NCBI RefSeq assembly: GCF_002008315.2
Contig: NZ_MVDG02000001.1
Location: 1,922,001 to 1,986,000, forward strand
Reading direction: 5' to 3'
Length of the DNA stretch: 64,000 nt
Source of the DNA: Arthrobacter sp. KBS0703
GTDB taxonomy: Bacteria; Actinomycetota; Actinomycetes; Actinomycetales; Micrococcaceae
Shown here: in pieces, positions 17,693 to 27,895 of the stretch
Position numbering within the stretch: position 1 is the stretch's first letter
Layout: each line of letters starts with the position of its first letter
The notes under the pieces: generated by a model
The model's database searches: none
The model's input: the letters and a program-made list of their open reading frames with translations, nothing else
Told to the model about the DNA's origin: nothing
Translations under genes and position numbers: made by a program

Positions 17693-18084
17693 AACCCCTC
17701 CCCCTACCGGCGCGCGGCCGTTACGCCGTGGCCGAAGCGGCGATAGTTTGACGGGACGTCCGTTATCGGCCTTGGAAATTAACGGGAGTAGAAGTGGGTG
17801 CAAGAACACCCGTTCCATGAGGAATTCGGCTTCATACAGGTCAGAACGAGTCCAACAACCTGACGGACGCCGACAGCTCGCCACGCCTGCACCTGCGAGG
17901 CGTTTTTGAGGATGTCCAGCGCATCCAGCAAGCCACCCCGTAGCTATTTTCCGAGGGCGCCGCCCTGCGTCCGACCCGCCGGAGCATCGCCCGCGTGGCC
18001 TGACTCCCAAGCCTGCCGGCGACCCCGGACGGGCTTGAAATGCCCCTCCCCCGCCGGCCAGCCCGATGGTAGTCGACGTTACGT
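17693..18084. other. Unassigned stretch within transposon debris
   Basis: No gene is supported on either strand; open frames are short and without motifs or ribosome sites. Confidence 0.4.
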
Positions 18085-18530
18085 AAAGTTCCCTGCATAT
18101 CTCATCAGAGCGTGGGTCCTGAGGAATAGAGTTTGATCGCGCCGCCTTCTGGGCCGGATCCTTCGCGCATCCAACCTGGGAAACATTCGGCGGGCTAACG
18201 CGCCCCAAACTGAGCGGTGCCCATTATTACCAACCCCACGACGCGGCAGGGCGTCCATGCGTGTGGCTTCGGCGACCCGGTAGCCGGCAGCTGCGACTGC
18301 ACCAGCCAACACGGCGCCAAAAGAAGCCGCGCCCTCAATCACCCACATAGTGGCCAGATCGGCCTCGGTGCGACGGGCAACTCAAGCAATGGCGCGGTTG
18401 ACCCCGGCCCCGTCGCTGGGAAATCCCGGTTTTCGATCCGGTCGCCGTTTGCCGCGGCGATGATGGCGAAGACGTGCTTCCGGGCGTGGGTGTCGACACC
18501 CACGAAAACGGGTGGGAATGCGAAACGCTA
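18085..18530 (-). pseudogene. IS110-family transposase, N-terminal part, decayed
   Basis: The minus strand reads FVGVDTHARKHVFAIIAAAN and GDRIENRDFP, then after frameshifts MWVIEGAASFGAVLAGAVAA and AGYRVAEATRMDA. This is the DEDD-type first domain of IS110 transposases, with the first catalytic Asp in GVDTH. It is broken by at least one frameshift and lacks the second half. Confidence 0.7.
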
Positions 18531-19203
18531 GTCATAGCGGTTCTGGCACCTTCCTCGTTTTGCGGACATGGTCAGGCCGTTACAGGCCGGTACCAGTCCG
18601 GGTAGAGGTCACTTCGGAACAGCACTGTGACGAGCCACGCCCCGCGCGGGAGCGGACAATCTTCTGATCAAGTCACCGAGGTGGGCCGGGCAGGTGCCGG
18701 CCGCCCACCCAACAGCCGGACGAGTCGATACAGGACACCCTCGGACGGGGAGGTCACCCCCGGTTGCATAGGCACGCCCCGCCTGCTTTCCCTGGGCTCG
18801 CCTGTAACCGTCGAGAATCTCGCAGTGATCAGCGACCGAACACGCTGACACCCCTCTGGCAGCACAGGTGTGTTCGCCAAGTAGCCTGCCGGGTTATGCA
18901 TCCTCCTGATGCGCCAGCAGTTCGTGCCGGTGGTGGAGCAGGAACTCGTGCCGGTAGTGAAGGCCAGCCCAGGGTGAAGCGCCGAATGCGTCAATACTAG
19001 GCATTTCCCGCGCGGCAGAAACCTCGCATGTCTGTGGCGGGGCGGACGGAGACAATCGGACCGCGCCTTGGCGAATGCGGTTGTGCGGAGCTCGATCTTG
19101 GGGCGAGGTTTTGTCCTCATCTCCGCCGGGGGTTGGGTCATCCTACGTACGCCGCCAGTGCGGGGGGATGATGAACTGCAAGAAGCCCATGACGTGCCTT
19201 CTG
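18531..19203. other. Intergenic stretch before pntB
   Basis: No gene could be supported. Short open frames overlap on both strands without motifs. Confidence 0.4.
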
Positions 19204-20679
19204 TCAGAACGCTTTGAGGATGTCTTCGACGCGGGCTTTGGCGTCGCCGAAGAGCATTTGGGAGTTGTCGCGGAAGAACAGGGGGTTTTGAACGCCTGCG
19301 TAACCGGCGGCCATGGAGCGTTTGAACACAATGACGTTCTCGGCTTCCCAGACCCGCAGGACAGGCATCCCGGCGATGGGGCTGCCGGGGTCTTCGGCTG
19401 CGGAGGGGTTGACGGTGTCGTTAGCGCCGATGACGAGTACTACGGAGGTGTCGCCGAGGTCGTCGTTGATTTCATCCATTTCCAGGACGATGTCGTAGGG
19501 GACTTTGGCTTCGGCGAGGAGGACGTTCATGTGCCCGGGCAGGCGCCCGGCGACAGGGTGGATGCCGAACCTGACATTCACACCCTTCTCGCGGAGCTGG
19601 TGGGCGAGTTCGGCTACGGGGTATTGGGCTTGGGCCACTGCCATGCCGTAGCCGGGGGTGATGACCACGGACGAGGCGTTGGTCAGCATTTCCGCGGTGG
19701 CCTGGGCGGTAATTTCGCGGTGCTCACCGTACTCGGCGTCCGCCGCGGCCGGGGCGGCGATGCCGAAGCCTCCGGCGATCACGGAGATGAAGGACCGGTT
19801 CATGGCCTTGCACATGATGTAGGACAGGTAGGCGCCCGAGGAGCCGACCAGGGCACCGGTGATGATGAGCAGGTCGTTGTTCAGCAGGAAGCCGGCCGCC
19901 GCGGCAGCCCAGCCCGAGTAACTGTTCAGCATGGACACGACCACGGGCATGTCGCCGCCGCCGATGGAGGCCACCAGGTGCCAGCCCAGCCCAAGGGCGA
20001 GGAGGGTGACGACGATCAGCAGCCAGAGCTGGGAGTCGTTGACGTACCAGACGGTCAGGGCGACGAAGGCGGCGAGGGCGCCGAGGTTGATGGCGTTCTT
20101 GCCGGGCAGCATCAGGGGTGAGGATTTCATCCGGGCGGAGAGTTTCAGGAACGCCACGATCGAACCGGTGAAGGTCACCGCGCCGATGAACACGCCGATG
20201 AACACCTCGGCGTGGTGGATCGCTGTCAGGTTCGGTGACAGGTCCGGGGCTTCGAGGTGGCCGTTCCAGCCCACGAGGACCGCGGCGAGGCCAACGAAGC
20301 TGTGCAGCAGGGCGATCAGCTCGGGCATCCGGGTCATTTCCACGACCCGGGCGCGCCAGAGCCCGATGGCCCCGCCCACGATCACCGCGGCGACGAGCAG
20401 GACCAGGCCGGTGAGGCCAGCGCCGGTGCCCCAGGCGTCCTGGAGGGTCAGCCAGATCGTCGCCGCGAGGGCGATGATCATCCCGGTGATGCCGTAGATG
20501 ACCCCGGACCGGGCTTTCTCGTGCTTGCTCAGCCCGGCGAGGCTGAGAATGAACAGCAGGGCTGCGACGATGTAGGCCGCCCCAGCGATGGAATCGGCGG
20601 TCAACGGACCGGAGACGGTTTCAGACACGGTAAAGCTCCTTGAGACGATTCGGGCTGCTGCTTCGGCTGCGGCGCTCAT
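19204..20679 (-). CDS. pntB: NAD(P) transhydrogenase beta subunit
   Basis: PntB makes the membrane channel and NADP-binding part of the proton-driven transhydrogenase, which moves hydride between NADH and NADP. The product has about nine membrane segments in the first 280 residues and a C-terminal domain III with [46 protein letters not shown] and [20 protein letters not shown]. The ATG at 20679 overlaps the pntA stop. A GTG at 20628 with aaggag just upstream gives 474 residues and may be the true start. It could interconvert NADPH and NADH made by one-carbon oxidation. Confidence 0.93.
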   Translation of the reverse strand: MSAAAEAAARIVSRSFTVSETVSGPLTADSIAGAAYIVAALLFILSLAGLSKHEKARSGVIYGITGMIIALAATIWLTLQDAWGTGAGLTGLVLLVAAVIVGGAIGLWRARVVEMTRMPELIALLHSFVGLAAVLVGWNGHLEAPDLSPNLTAIHHAEVFIGVFIGAVTFTGSIVAFLKLSARMKSSPLMLPGKNAINLGALAAFVALTVWYVNDSQLWLLIVVTLLALGLGWHLVASIGGGDMPVVVSMLNSYSGWAAAAAGFLLNNDLLIITGALVGSSGAYLSYIMCKAMNRSFISVIAGGFGIAAPAAADAEYGEHREITAQATAEMLTNASSVVITPGYGMAVAQAQYPVAELAHQLREKGVNVRFGIHPVAGRLPGHMNVLLAEAKVPYDIVLEMDEINDDLGDTSVVLVIGANDTVNPSAAEDPGSPIAGMPVLRVWEAENVIVFKRSMAAGYAGVQNPLFFRDNSQMLFGDAKARVEDILKAF

Positions 20680-22235
20680 GAACGTGCCTTCCCGGCCGAG
20701 AACATGGCGAGCATGCGCCGGGTGACGGCGAAGCCGCCGAAGATGTTGATGCTGGCCAGCAGGACCGCGACGGCGGCGAGCACCTGCATCACGACATTGT
20801 GGGAGGTGACCTGCAGCAGAGCCCCGACGACGATGATCCCCGAGATCGCGTTCGTGACGGACATCAGCGGGGTATGCAGGGCGTGATGGACCTTCCCGAT
20901 GACGTAGAAGCCGACCACGATGGAGAGCATCAGGACCGTGAAGTGCTGGGGCAGCGGCGCCGGGGCGACCGCGTTGATCCCGAACAGCACCGCGATCCCT
21001 GCGGCAAAGAGCCCGGCCTCACCGGCAGGGCCCAATCCGGTTTTTTTCACCGCCTTATCGGCAGCCCGCTCCTGGGCGCGTTTGGTTTCGGTCTGAGCCG
21101 GGGCGGCTGAGACCTGGACTGGTGGCGGGGGCCAGGTCTTCTCACCGTCGCGTACCACCGTCACGGAGCGCTGCACCACGTCATCAAAGTCGATATTCAG
21201 CTGCCCGTCTTTGTCCTTGGTCAGGAGCTTGAGCAGGTTCACCATGTTTGTCCCGTACAGCTGGGATGCCTGGGCCGGCAACCGGGCCGGAAGATCCGTG
21301 TAGCCCAGGATGACGACACCGTTATCCGTCACGACGCGTTCGCCGGCGACCGAGCCTTCGACATTGCCGCCCTGACCGGCGGCCATATCCACGATCACGC
21401 TGCCGGACTTCATGGCGGCCACGTCCTCGGCCGTGAGCAGCCTCGGTGCCGGACGCCCGGGGATCAGGGCCGTGGTGATGATGATGTCCACATTCGCTGC
21501 CTGCTCCGAGTAAATCTCCGCCGCCCGGGCGTTATACGCCTCCGAGGTAGCCTTCGCGTACCCGTCGGAGGACTTCATCACCTCCTCCACCTCGACCTTG
21601 AGGTAGGTTCCGCCGATGGACTTGACCTGGTCAGCGACCTCGGGCCGCGGGTCCGTCGCCCGCACAATCGCGCCCAGGCTGGACGCCGCGCCGATTGCCG
21701 CCAACCCCGCGACACCGGCGCCGGCGACCAGGACCTTCGCTGGCGGGACCTTGCCCGCTGCAGTCACCTGACCGGTAAAGAACCGGCCGAACTCGTGCGC
21801 GGCCTCAATGACCGCCCGGTACCCGGCAATGTTCGCCATCGAACTGAGCACATCCATCGACTGCGCCCGCGAGATCCGCGGCACGGCGTCCAACGCCAGC
21901 GCCGTGATTGGACGGGTCGCCAACGCTTCCACCAGTTCCGGCCGCAATCCGGGGCTCAACATCCCGATAAGCGTCGCACCGTCGGCTAGACGGCCGATCT
22001 CATCCTCGGTGGGCGGGTTGATCCGCAGCACCACCTCACTGCCCCACGCATCGTCGGCGCCGACGATCAGCGCACCGGCTTCGGCATACATGTCGTCTCT
22101 GAAGGACGAGGACTCCCCCGCACCCTTCTCGACCACAACCTCGTAGCCTAACTCCAACAGCTGCTTCACGGTGACGGGCGTCGCTGCCACCCGGGATTCG
22201 TTACCTAGCTCGGCCACGATGCCAATACGTGTCAC
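20676..22235 (-). CDS. pntA: NAD(P) transhydrogenase alpha subunit (fused form)
   Basis: The 519-residue product begins with a GTG and a weak gagagag ribosome site. It has the domain I pattern of PntA ([19 protein letters not shown]; the Rossmann loop [20 protein letters not shown]; a mobile loop around GQGGNVEGS) and, after about residue 420, a C-terminal set of four membrane segments. So the soluble and membrane parts are on one chain, as in enterobacteria; many bacteria split them. It overlaps pntB by four bases. It is the last unit but one of the minus-strand sarcosine-glycine run. Confidence 0.93.
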   Translation of the reverse strand: MTRIGIVAELGNESRVAATPVTVKQLLELGYEVVVEKGAGESSSFRDDMYAEAGALIVGADDAWGSEVVLRINPPTEDEIGRLADGATLIGMLSPGLRPELVEALATRPITALALDAVPRISRAQSMDVLSSMANIAGYRAVIEAAHEFGRFFTGQVTAAGKVPPAKVLVAGAGVAGLAAIGAASSLGAIVRATDPRPEVADQVKSIGGTYLKVEVEEVMKSSDGYAKATSEAYNARAAEIYSEQAANVDIIITTALIPGRPAPRLLTAEDVAAMKSGSVIVDMAAGQGGNVEGSVAGERVVTDNGVVILGYTDLPARLPAQASQLYGTNMVNLLKLLTKDKDGQLNIDFDDVVQRSVTVVRDGEKTWPPPPVQVSAAPAQTETKRAQERAADKAVKKTGLGPAGEAGLFAAGIAVLFGINAVAPAPLPQHFTVLMLSIVVGFYVIGKVHHALHTPLMSVTNAISGIIVVGALLQVTSHNVVMQVLAAVAVLLASINIFGGFAVTRRMLAMFSAGKARS

Positions 22236-22364
22236 TATATTCTCTCTCTAAGATGCGATGCCCGGTAAATGCTGTTGCCGGGAGGCAGTAGGGATCTGTC
22301 CGGCCTACGAAGAGCAGCGGCCACGGTGGTTCCGTCGTCGTCTCGTTCGTGGCGCCAGTCGCCT

Positions 22365-23324
22365 CTAATTGATCGGCGCGGGCGGTCGTTCGTCGCTGAG
22401 CACTGCCAGGGCGTTGTCGGCGGCGAGCATCGCCATCGCGGAACGGGTCTCGACTGTGGCGGAACCGAGGTGCGGCACGAGCACCACGTTCTCGAGCTCG
22501 AGAAATCCGGGGTGCACGCTGGGCTCGTTCTCAAAAACGTCGAGCCCGGCACCCGCGATTTGCCCCTCGCGCAGCGCGGCGGCGAGGGCTGCTTCGTCGA
22601 TGATTGGGCCCCGCGCGGTATTGATGAGGTATGCCGAATCCTTCATAGCCGCGAGTTGCCCGGAGCCGATCAGGTGGTGGGTGGCCGGTCCGTAGGGGCA
22701 GTGCAGGGAGACGATGTCGGAATTGGCCAGCAACTCGTCGAGCTCGACCCGCCGGGCGCCCAGCTCGGCGGCAACCCCGGGATCGATCTCGCGACGTGAC
22801 TGGTAGATGATTTCCATGCCGAAGGCCTTGGCCCGGCGTGCGGTCGCCTGGCCAATGCCGCCCATGCCGACGATGCCGAGGGTCTTGCCTTGCAGGCTGC
22901 TGCCTAGCAGGAAGAACATGCCCCACTTCCAGTCATGGCCGGAGCGGATGAGCCGTTCCCCTTCACCGAGCCGGCGTGTCGCCGAGAGGATGAGGCCGAG
23001 CGCGATGTCGGCCGTGGCCTCCGTGAGCACGCCGGGTGTATTGGTGGCGACCACGCCCCGTTCGGTGCAGGCGGGCACATCGATGTTGTCATAGCCGACG
23101 GCGACGTTCGCGACCACTTTGAGCTGCGGGCCGGCGGCGTCGAGGAGCTCGGCGTCGACGCGTTCGGTGAGCAGGCTCACCACGGCATCGGCCCCGGCTA
23201 CCCGGCGCAGGAGCTCCTCGCGGCCGATCGACTCCGGACTTTCCCAGGCATCGACTTCGTGCTCCGCGCGCAGCTTTTCGAGTGCGGTTTCGGGTATACG
23301 TCCCGTGACGACGACCCGGCTCAT
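22365..23324 (-). CDS. 2-hydroxyacid dehydrogenase (glyoxylate/hydroxypyruvate reductase type)
   Basis: The start at 23324 overlaps the aminotransferase stop (ATGA) and gives 319 residues. The NAD(P)-binding motif is GMGGIGQATARRAKAFGM (about residue 150), preceded by VAVGYDNIDVPACTERGVV and followed by NTARGPIIDEAAL and the catalytic Glu/His pair in FENEPSVHPG and PHLGSATVETR. The family reduces glyoxylate or hydroxypyruvate to glycolate or glycerate. Coupling to an aminotransferase suggests the two act in series on glycine- or serine-derived 2-oxoacids; this is inference. Confidence 0.88.
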   Translation of the reverse strand: MSRVVVTGRIPETALEKLRAEHEVDAWESPESIGREELLRRVAGADAVVSLLTERVDAELLDAAGPQLKVVANVAVGYDNIDVPACTERGVVATNTPGVLTEATADIALGLILSATRRLGEGERLIRSGHDWKWGMFFLLGSSLQGKTLGIVGMGGIGQATARRAKAFGMEIIYQSRREIDPGVAAELGARRVELDELLANSDIVSLHCPYGPATHHLIGSGQLAAMKDSAYLINTARGPIIDEAALAAALREGQIAGAGLDVFENEPSVHPGFLELENVVLVPHLGSATVETRSAMAMLAADNALAVLSDERPPAPIN

Positions 23325-24520
23325 GCCGTCTCGATCCACTTGCGCAGGCGGCCGAGGCCGTCGCGGATGTCGGCGACGTCGATGCCCGAGTAGGCAAGCC
23401 GGATGTACTGGCGGTCTTCGCCGGGCTGGCGGCGGCCGAAGTGTTCACGTGTGCAGAAGGAGACGCCGGTTTCGTACAAGGCTGCGGAGGCGAAATCGCC
23501 GACTGCCGTGTAACCCATGCGCTCCATGGCCTCTGTGACGTCTGGGAATAGGTAGAACGTCGACTGTGGGACGGCGACGTGTATGCCGGAGATGTCGTTC
23601 ACGAGTTCGCATGCGGCGTCCCGGCGCCCGCGCAGGATGTCGAGCATCTGCTGTACGGGTTCTTGGGTGCCGCGGAGCGCTTCGATGCCGGCCCATTGCA
23701 CGTAGTGCGTGGTGCACGACTCATCGTTGGTGTTGAGTGTGCTGAGGATTTTGGCGATCTCGAGCGGAGCGACGGCGCAGCCCAGGCGGGATCCGGTCAT
23801 GGCGAACTTCTTGCTGAAGGTGTAGAGGATCACGGTGCGCTCCGCCATGCCGGGAAGCGACACGATGGAGTTCGAAACACCCTCGTAGCGGGTCTCGAAG
23901 TACGCCTCATCGGAGAGTACCCAGAGATCGTGCTCCTGGGCGAGCTGCGCGATGGCCTCACGCTCGGCCGCCGTCGACTCGGCCGAGATGGGGTTCTGCA
24001 GGTCGTTGTAGACGATGGCGACAGTATTAGGGGTGATCGACGCGCGCACCTGGTCGAGGTCGATCGCGAAGCCCTGGCTCGTGGGCAGGTATCGGTAAGG
24101 CACGGCCGTACCACCGAGGTACTCGATCTGCGATTCGTAGATCGGGAAGCCGGGGTTCGGGTAGAGCACTTCCTGGCCGGCGTTCATGACGGCCTGCAGG
24201 AACTTCGTGATAACGGGTTTGCCGCCCGTCATCACCACGACATTGTCAGGGGAGAACTCGATGCCCCGGCGGGCCCCGATATCTTCGGCTAGGGCCTCGC
24301 GCAACTGCGGGATGCCTGGGCCGGGGCAATAGCCCGTGTAGCCGTCGGCGATGGCCCGGTTCATTCCTTCGACAATATGCGGGGCCGTCGGGATGTTGAT
24401 GTCGCCGAGATGGAAGGGGTACACAGGGTTCCCCTTCGCCTTCCAAGCGGCCGCGGCTTGGGCGACGCTAAAGGCAGTTTCGGTGCCCAGACGTTCGAGC
24501 CGGTTCGCGAGCTTCTGCAT
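23321..24520 (-). CDS. Class I/II PLP-dependent aminotransferase
   Basis: The 399-residue product has the fold-type I pattern: GDINIPTAPHIVEGMNRAI near the N-terminus, GYTGYCPGPGIPQLREA, YPNPGFPIYE, NDLQNPIS (the usual NPxNP Asn-Pro motif altered), SDEAYFETRY and the PLP lysine in TFSKKFAMTGSRLG, then the carboxylate-binding Arg in IRLAYSG. The substrate is not clear. With serine dehydratase and a hydroxyacid reductase as neighbours, serine or glycine as amino donor is plausible. The residue before Pro in NDLQNP differs from the common form, so the subgroup may be unusual. Confidence 0.85.
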   Translation of the reverse strand: MQKLANRLERLGTETAFSVAQAAAAWKAKGNPVYPFHLGDINIPTAPHIVEGMNRAIADGYTGYCPGPGIPQLREALAEDIGARRGIEFSPDNVVVMTGGKPVITKFLQAVMNAGQEVLYPNPGFPIYESQIEYLGGTAVPYRYLPTSQGFAIDLDQVRASITPNTVAIVYNDLQNPISAESTAAEREAIAQLAQEHDLWVLSDEAYFETRYEGVSNSIVSLPGMAERTVILYTFSKKFAMTGSRLGCAVAPLEIAKILSTLNTNDESCTTHYVQWAGIEALRGTQEPVQQMLDILRGRRDAACELVNDISGIHVAVPQSTFYLFPDVTEAMERMGYTAVGDFASAALYETGVSFCTREHFGRRQPGEDRQYIRLAYSGIDVADIRDGLGRLRKWIETA

Positions 24521-24631
24521 GCTGTTCCACTCCTCATCGAGATTGTGATCGATCTTCTGCGTTACTAATTCCTGCTTTTGCGGCGTGGCGTCGGTTTGGC
24601 AGGTTGACCTGTGCCTTTCCGAGGCCCACGG

Positions 24632-24856
24632 CTAGGCCAGGATCCGGTATCCCGTCGGCTTATCGAAGAGCCTTCGCGTGCTGTTTCCGGCGGCCGCAAT
24701 CCAGAGGACGGAGTCGTCATCAGCGGCCTGTTCGACAACACCGGTCATGATGTGCTCCCCTGATAGCCACACCTCCACCGTATGGCCCGTCAGCCGGGCC
24801 CAGTCGCTACGAAGCCCACGTCCGGCCACGGTCTGGCTTGGGCTCGTAGCCACCAT
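24632..24856 (-). CDS. Hypothetical protein (74 aa) between pdxS and aminotransferase
   Basis: It begins eight bases after the pdxS stop, in the same direction, so co-translation is likely. The product has a beta-rich SH3-like pattern (GHTVEVWLSGEHIMTGVVEQ; VLWIAAAGN) without membrane segments or cysteines, reminiscent of small barrel proteins. No family recognised. Its open frame and spacing support it as a gene. Confidence 0.55.
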   Translation of the reverse strand: MVATSPSQTVAGRGLRSDWARLTGHTVEVWLSGEHIMTGVVEQAADDDSVLWIAAAGNSTRRLFDKPTGYRILA

Positions 24857-24864
24857 GATCCGCT

Positions 24865-25792
24865 TTACCAGCCGCGCTCGGCGAGGCGGTGCGGCTGCGG
24901 AATCTCGTCGACGTTGATGCCCACCATGGCTTCGCCCAGGCCGCGGGAGGCCTTGGCGATGACGTCGGGGTCATCGAAGAAGGTGGTGGCCTTCACGACG
25001 GCGGCGGCGCGCTGGGCGGGGTTGCCGGACTTGAAGATGCCGGAGCCGACGAACACGCCGTCGGCGCCAAGCTGCATCATCATCGCGGCGTCGGCCGGGG
25101 TGGCGATGCCGCCCGCGGTGAACAGCACCACGGGAAGCTTGCCGGCGGCAGCAACTTCCTTGACCAGTTCGTACGGGGCCCTGCAGTTCCTTCGCCGCGA
25201 CGTACAGCTCGTCCTCGGGCAGGGCGGCAAGCTTGGCGATCTCGGAACGGATCTGGCGCATGTGGCCGGTGGCGTTGGAGACGTCGCCGGTGCCGGCCTC
25301 GCCCTTGGACCGGATCATGGCCGCGCCCTCGTTGATGCGGCGCAGCGCCTCACCGAGGTTGGTGGCGCCACAGACGAAGGGAACCTTGAAGTTCCACTTG
25401 TCGATGTGGTTGACGTAGTCGGCCGGGGTCAGGACCTCGGACTCGTCGATGTAGTCCACGCCGAGGGACTGCAGGACCTGGGCTTCGACGAAGTGGCCGA
25501 TGCGGGCCTTGGCCATGACCGGGACGGAGACGGCGTCGATGATCTTGTCGATCATGTCCGGATCGGACATGCGGGACACGCCGCCCTGGGCACGGATGTC
25601 GGCCGGAGCGCGCTCGAGCGCCATTACGGCAACGGCACCGGCGTCTTCGGCGATGCGGGCCTGCTCGACGTTGACGACGTCCATGATGACGCCGCCCTTG
25701 AGCATCTCAGCCATGCCGCGCTTGACGCGGCTGCTGCCCGTGACAGCGATATGTTCGTAAGGGAGTCGTTGCAGGGTCACTTCTTGCTCCAA
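24865..25792 (-). pseudogene. pdxS: Pyridoxal 5-phosphate synthase subunit PdxS, frameshifted
   Basis: PdxS builds PLP from a pentose phosphate, glyceraldehyde 3-phosphate and ammonia. The frame from 25792 has [39 protein letters not shown], the lysine region [13 protein letters not shown] and [16 protein letters not shown]. At about 25174-25186 an extra G in a G/C run shifts the frame. The other frame continues [40 protein letters not shown] and [12 protein letters not shown] to 24865. Everything else is full length. Its partner PdxT is not adjacent. The gene may be inactive or the shift may be an assembly error. PLP is needed by GlyA and the aminotransferase here. Confidence 0.88.
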
Positions 25793-25837
25793 AGGGACGG
25801 GGCGCCTGCGAAGCCAGGCATTCTAATAATGGGACTT

Positions 25838-25865
25838 GCCCCGGGGGTATGTGCACACCCGGGGC
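25838..25865 (-). terminator. Hairpin between sdaA and pdxS
   Basis: gccccggg (25838-25845) pairs with cccggggc (25858-25865), just after the sdaA stop in the minus direction. The downstream run is T-poor, so termination is likely partial. Confidence 0.45.
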
Positions 25866-25883
25866 TACACGTACTTCACCGAG

Positions 25884-27257
25884 TCAGCATTCGATGACGT
25901 TTACCGCGAGGCCACCCCGGGACGTCTCCTTGTATTTGCTTTTCATGTCGGCGCCGGTTTCCCTCATGGTCTTGATCGCTTTGTCCAGGGAGACCTTGTG
26001 TCTGCCGTCGCCGTGCAGGGCAAGGCGGGCGGCGTTGATGGCTTTGACGCTGGCGATGGCATTGCGCTCGATGCAAGGAATCTGCACCAGGCCACCGACG
26101 GGGTCACAGGTCAGCCCAAGGTTGTGTTCGATCCCCACCTCGGCGGCGTTCTCCACCTGTTCGGGGGTGCCGCCCATGACCTCGCACAGCCCGGCGGCCG
26201 CCATGGAGCAGGCGGAACCGACCTCGCCCTGGCAGCCCACTTCCGCGCCGGAGATGGAGGCGTTGATTTTGAAGAGGATTCCGACGGCGGCTGCCGCCAG
26301 CAGGAAGCGGACCACACCGTCGTCGTTGGCGCCGGGCACGAACTTGACGTAGTAGTGCAGCACGGCCGGGACGATGCCGGCCGCACCGTTGGTGGGGGCG
26401 GTGACGATGCGTCCGCCGGCGGCGTTTTCCTCGTTGACGGCGAGCGCGAAGAGGTTGACCCATTCCATGGCCCGGAGCGGGTCGGTGACGCCGGTGTTCG
26501 CGGTCAGGGTGCGGAACAACGACGGCGCCCGGCGCCTCACGTTCAGGCCACCGGGCAGGATCCCTTCCGCGGCGCAGCCGTTGTCCACGCATTCGCGCAT
26601 GACGGCCCAGAGTTTCAGCAGCTCTTCCCGGAGTTCGGCTTCGCTGCGCCACACGAGTTCGTTGGCGAGCATGACGTCCGAGATGGACATGCCTTCGCGG
26701 CGGCAGACCTCCAGGAGTTCGTCGGCGGTGGTGAACGGGTAGGGCAGGACGGTGGCGTCTGCCACCACCCGGTCGCCGCCGTCGGCATCGCCGTCAACGA
26801 CAAAGCCGCCCCCGATCGAGTAGAAGCTCCGTTCGCTCAGCACGGTACCGGCGTGGTCCAGGGCCCGGAAGGTCATGCCGTTGGGGTGGGCCGGGAGGGA
26901 CTTGCGGCGGTGCAGCACCACGTCCTCATCCCAGTTGAAGTCCACCCGGTGGACCCCACACACCCACAGTTCGGCGTCGAGCGCGGCCGCGGCCACCTGG
27001 TCATCCGCCGTGGTTGTGTCCACGGTTTCGGGGTCCAGCCCCTTGAAGCCCAGGACCACGGCCTTGTCGGAGCCGTGGCCCCGGCCGGTGGCACCGAGAG
27101 ACCCGAACAGTTCGGCCTGCACGCGCCTGGTGGAGCTCAGGTGTCCGTCGCTTTTGAGCCCGTCGGCGAACAGCTTCGCTGCCCGCATCGGGCCGACCGT
27201 GTGCGATGACGACGGCCCAATGCCAACGGAAAACAAGTCCAGGACGCTGAGCGCCAT
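25884..27257 (-). CDS. sdaA: L-serine dehydratase, iron-sulfur type
   Basis: This single-chain 457-residue enzyme deaminates serine to pyruvate. Its N-terminal beta domain starts [20 protein letters not shown], the family signature. The alpha part has [38 protein letters not shown], the Cys-containing [18 protein letters not shown], and a final region rich in Lys. The Cys residues ligate a [4Fe-4S] cluster in the family. It shares a base with the soxG stop (TAATG). It would draw serine made by GlyA from glycine and the one-carbon unit into central metabolism. Confidence 0.93.
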   Translation of the reverse strand: MALSVLDLFSVGIGPSSSHTVGPMRAAKLFADGLKSDGHLSSTRRVQAELFGSLGATGRGHGSDKAVVLGFKGLDPETVDTTTADDQVAAAALDAELWVCGVHRVDFNWDEDVVLHRRKSLPAHPNGMTFRALDHAGTVLSERSFYSIGGGFVVDGDADGGDRVVADATVLPYPFTTADELLEVCRREGMSISDVMLANELVWRSEAELREELLKLWAVMRECVDNGCAAEGILPGGLNVRRRAPSLFRTLTANTGVTDPLRAMEWVNLFALAVNEENAAGGRIVTAPTNGAAGIVPAVLHYYVKFVPGANDDGVVRFLLAAAAVGILFKINASISGAEVGCQGEVGSACSMAAAGLCEVMGGTPEQVENAAEVGIEHNLGLTCDPVGGLVQIPCIERNAIASVKAINAARLALHGDGRHKVSLDKAIKTMRETGADMKSKYKETSRGGLAVNVIEC

Positions 27258-27895
27258 TAAGGGACCTCAGGGGAGGCGTATTCCCGCATGGCATCCAGGA
27301 GCCAGCGGCCCAGGAAATCCGCGAACGAGGCGCGGGGGAAGAGCCGGTAGCTTTCGTCACCGGTCTTCCAGAGGACCACGGGGATGTTGCCGATTTCCGT
27401 GGACAGGGCGGTACCGGCCTTGAAGACGCGAGGGTGGAGGTCCAGGGAGCAGCCCTTTTCCAGCACGGCACGGGACCGAGGCCCTGTCAGGGCGAACGTG
27501 GTGCGGTTGGCGGAGAGGTCCACCACCTGGCCTTCGCCGTCGACAAGGGCTTCACGCAGTGCCTGGATGAGGTCGCCGCCGAGTGACTCGTGGGCTTCCT
27601 GGCGTGCCACCACCAGGAATTCCTCAGGCCCGAGCCAGAGTACAGAGGTGTCGCCGCTGCCGCTGACGGCGCCGCACGCTGCGGGCAGCCCGCCAGTGAC
27701 GGATGCGATCCGGGCTCCGGCGTCGGTGTTCCGGTCCACCCTCAGGCCCACCATGGTCAGGAAGGTGATTTCGCTCAGTTCCACGGTGCCGCTGACGGAG
27801 CCGGTTTCAAATGCTGCCCTGAGCAGCGCAGCCGGGCTGGTGCGGAGTGACAGGTTTGTTTCGCGGGAGGTTTTGGGTGCTGCTGTTTCAGCCAT
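27257..27895 (-). CDS. soxG: Sarcosine oxidase gamma subunit
   Basis: The ATG at 27895 ([20 protein letters not shown]) lies inside the end of soxA with an 8-base overlap, giving 212 residues, the usual length. An upstream start would overlap soxA by 62 bases. The sequence shows the GcvT-like fold of the family ([59 protein letters not shown]). It is a structural subunit of the heterotetrameric enzyme, part of the SoxBDAG operon. Confidence 0.9.
   Translation of the reverse strand: MAETAAPKTSRETNLSLRTSPAALLRAAFETGSVSGTVELSEITFLTMVGLRVDRNTDAGARIASVTGGLPAACGAVSGSGDTSVLWLGPEEFLVVARQEAHESLGGDLIQALREALVDGEGQVVDLSANRTTFALTGPRSRAVLEKGCSLDLHPRVFKAGTALSTEIGNIPVVLWKTGDESYRLFPRASFADFLGRWLLDAMREYASPEVP

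Noticed and set aside
19075..20121. Long plus-strand open frame over pntB
   Set aside because: It is antisense to pntB; the Gly/Asp/His-rich product is typical of a shadow of a high-GC gene.
25836..27209. 457-residue plus-strand frame opposite sdaA
   Set aside because: Mirror-frame artefact; sdaA has all its motifs.
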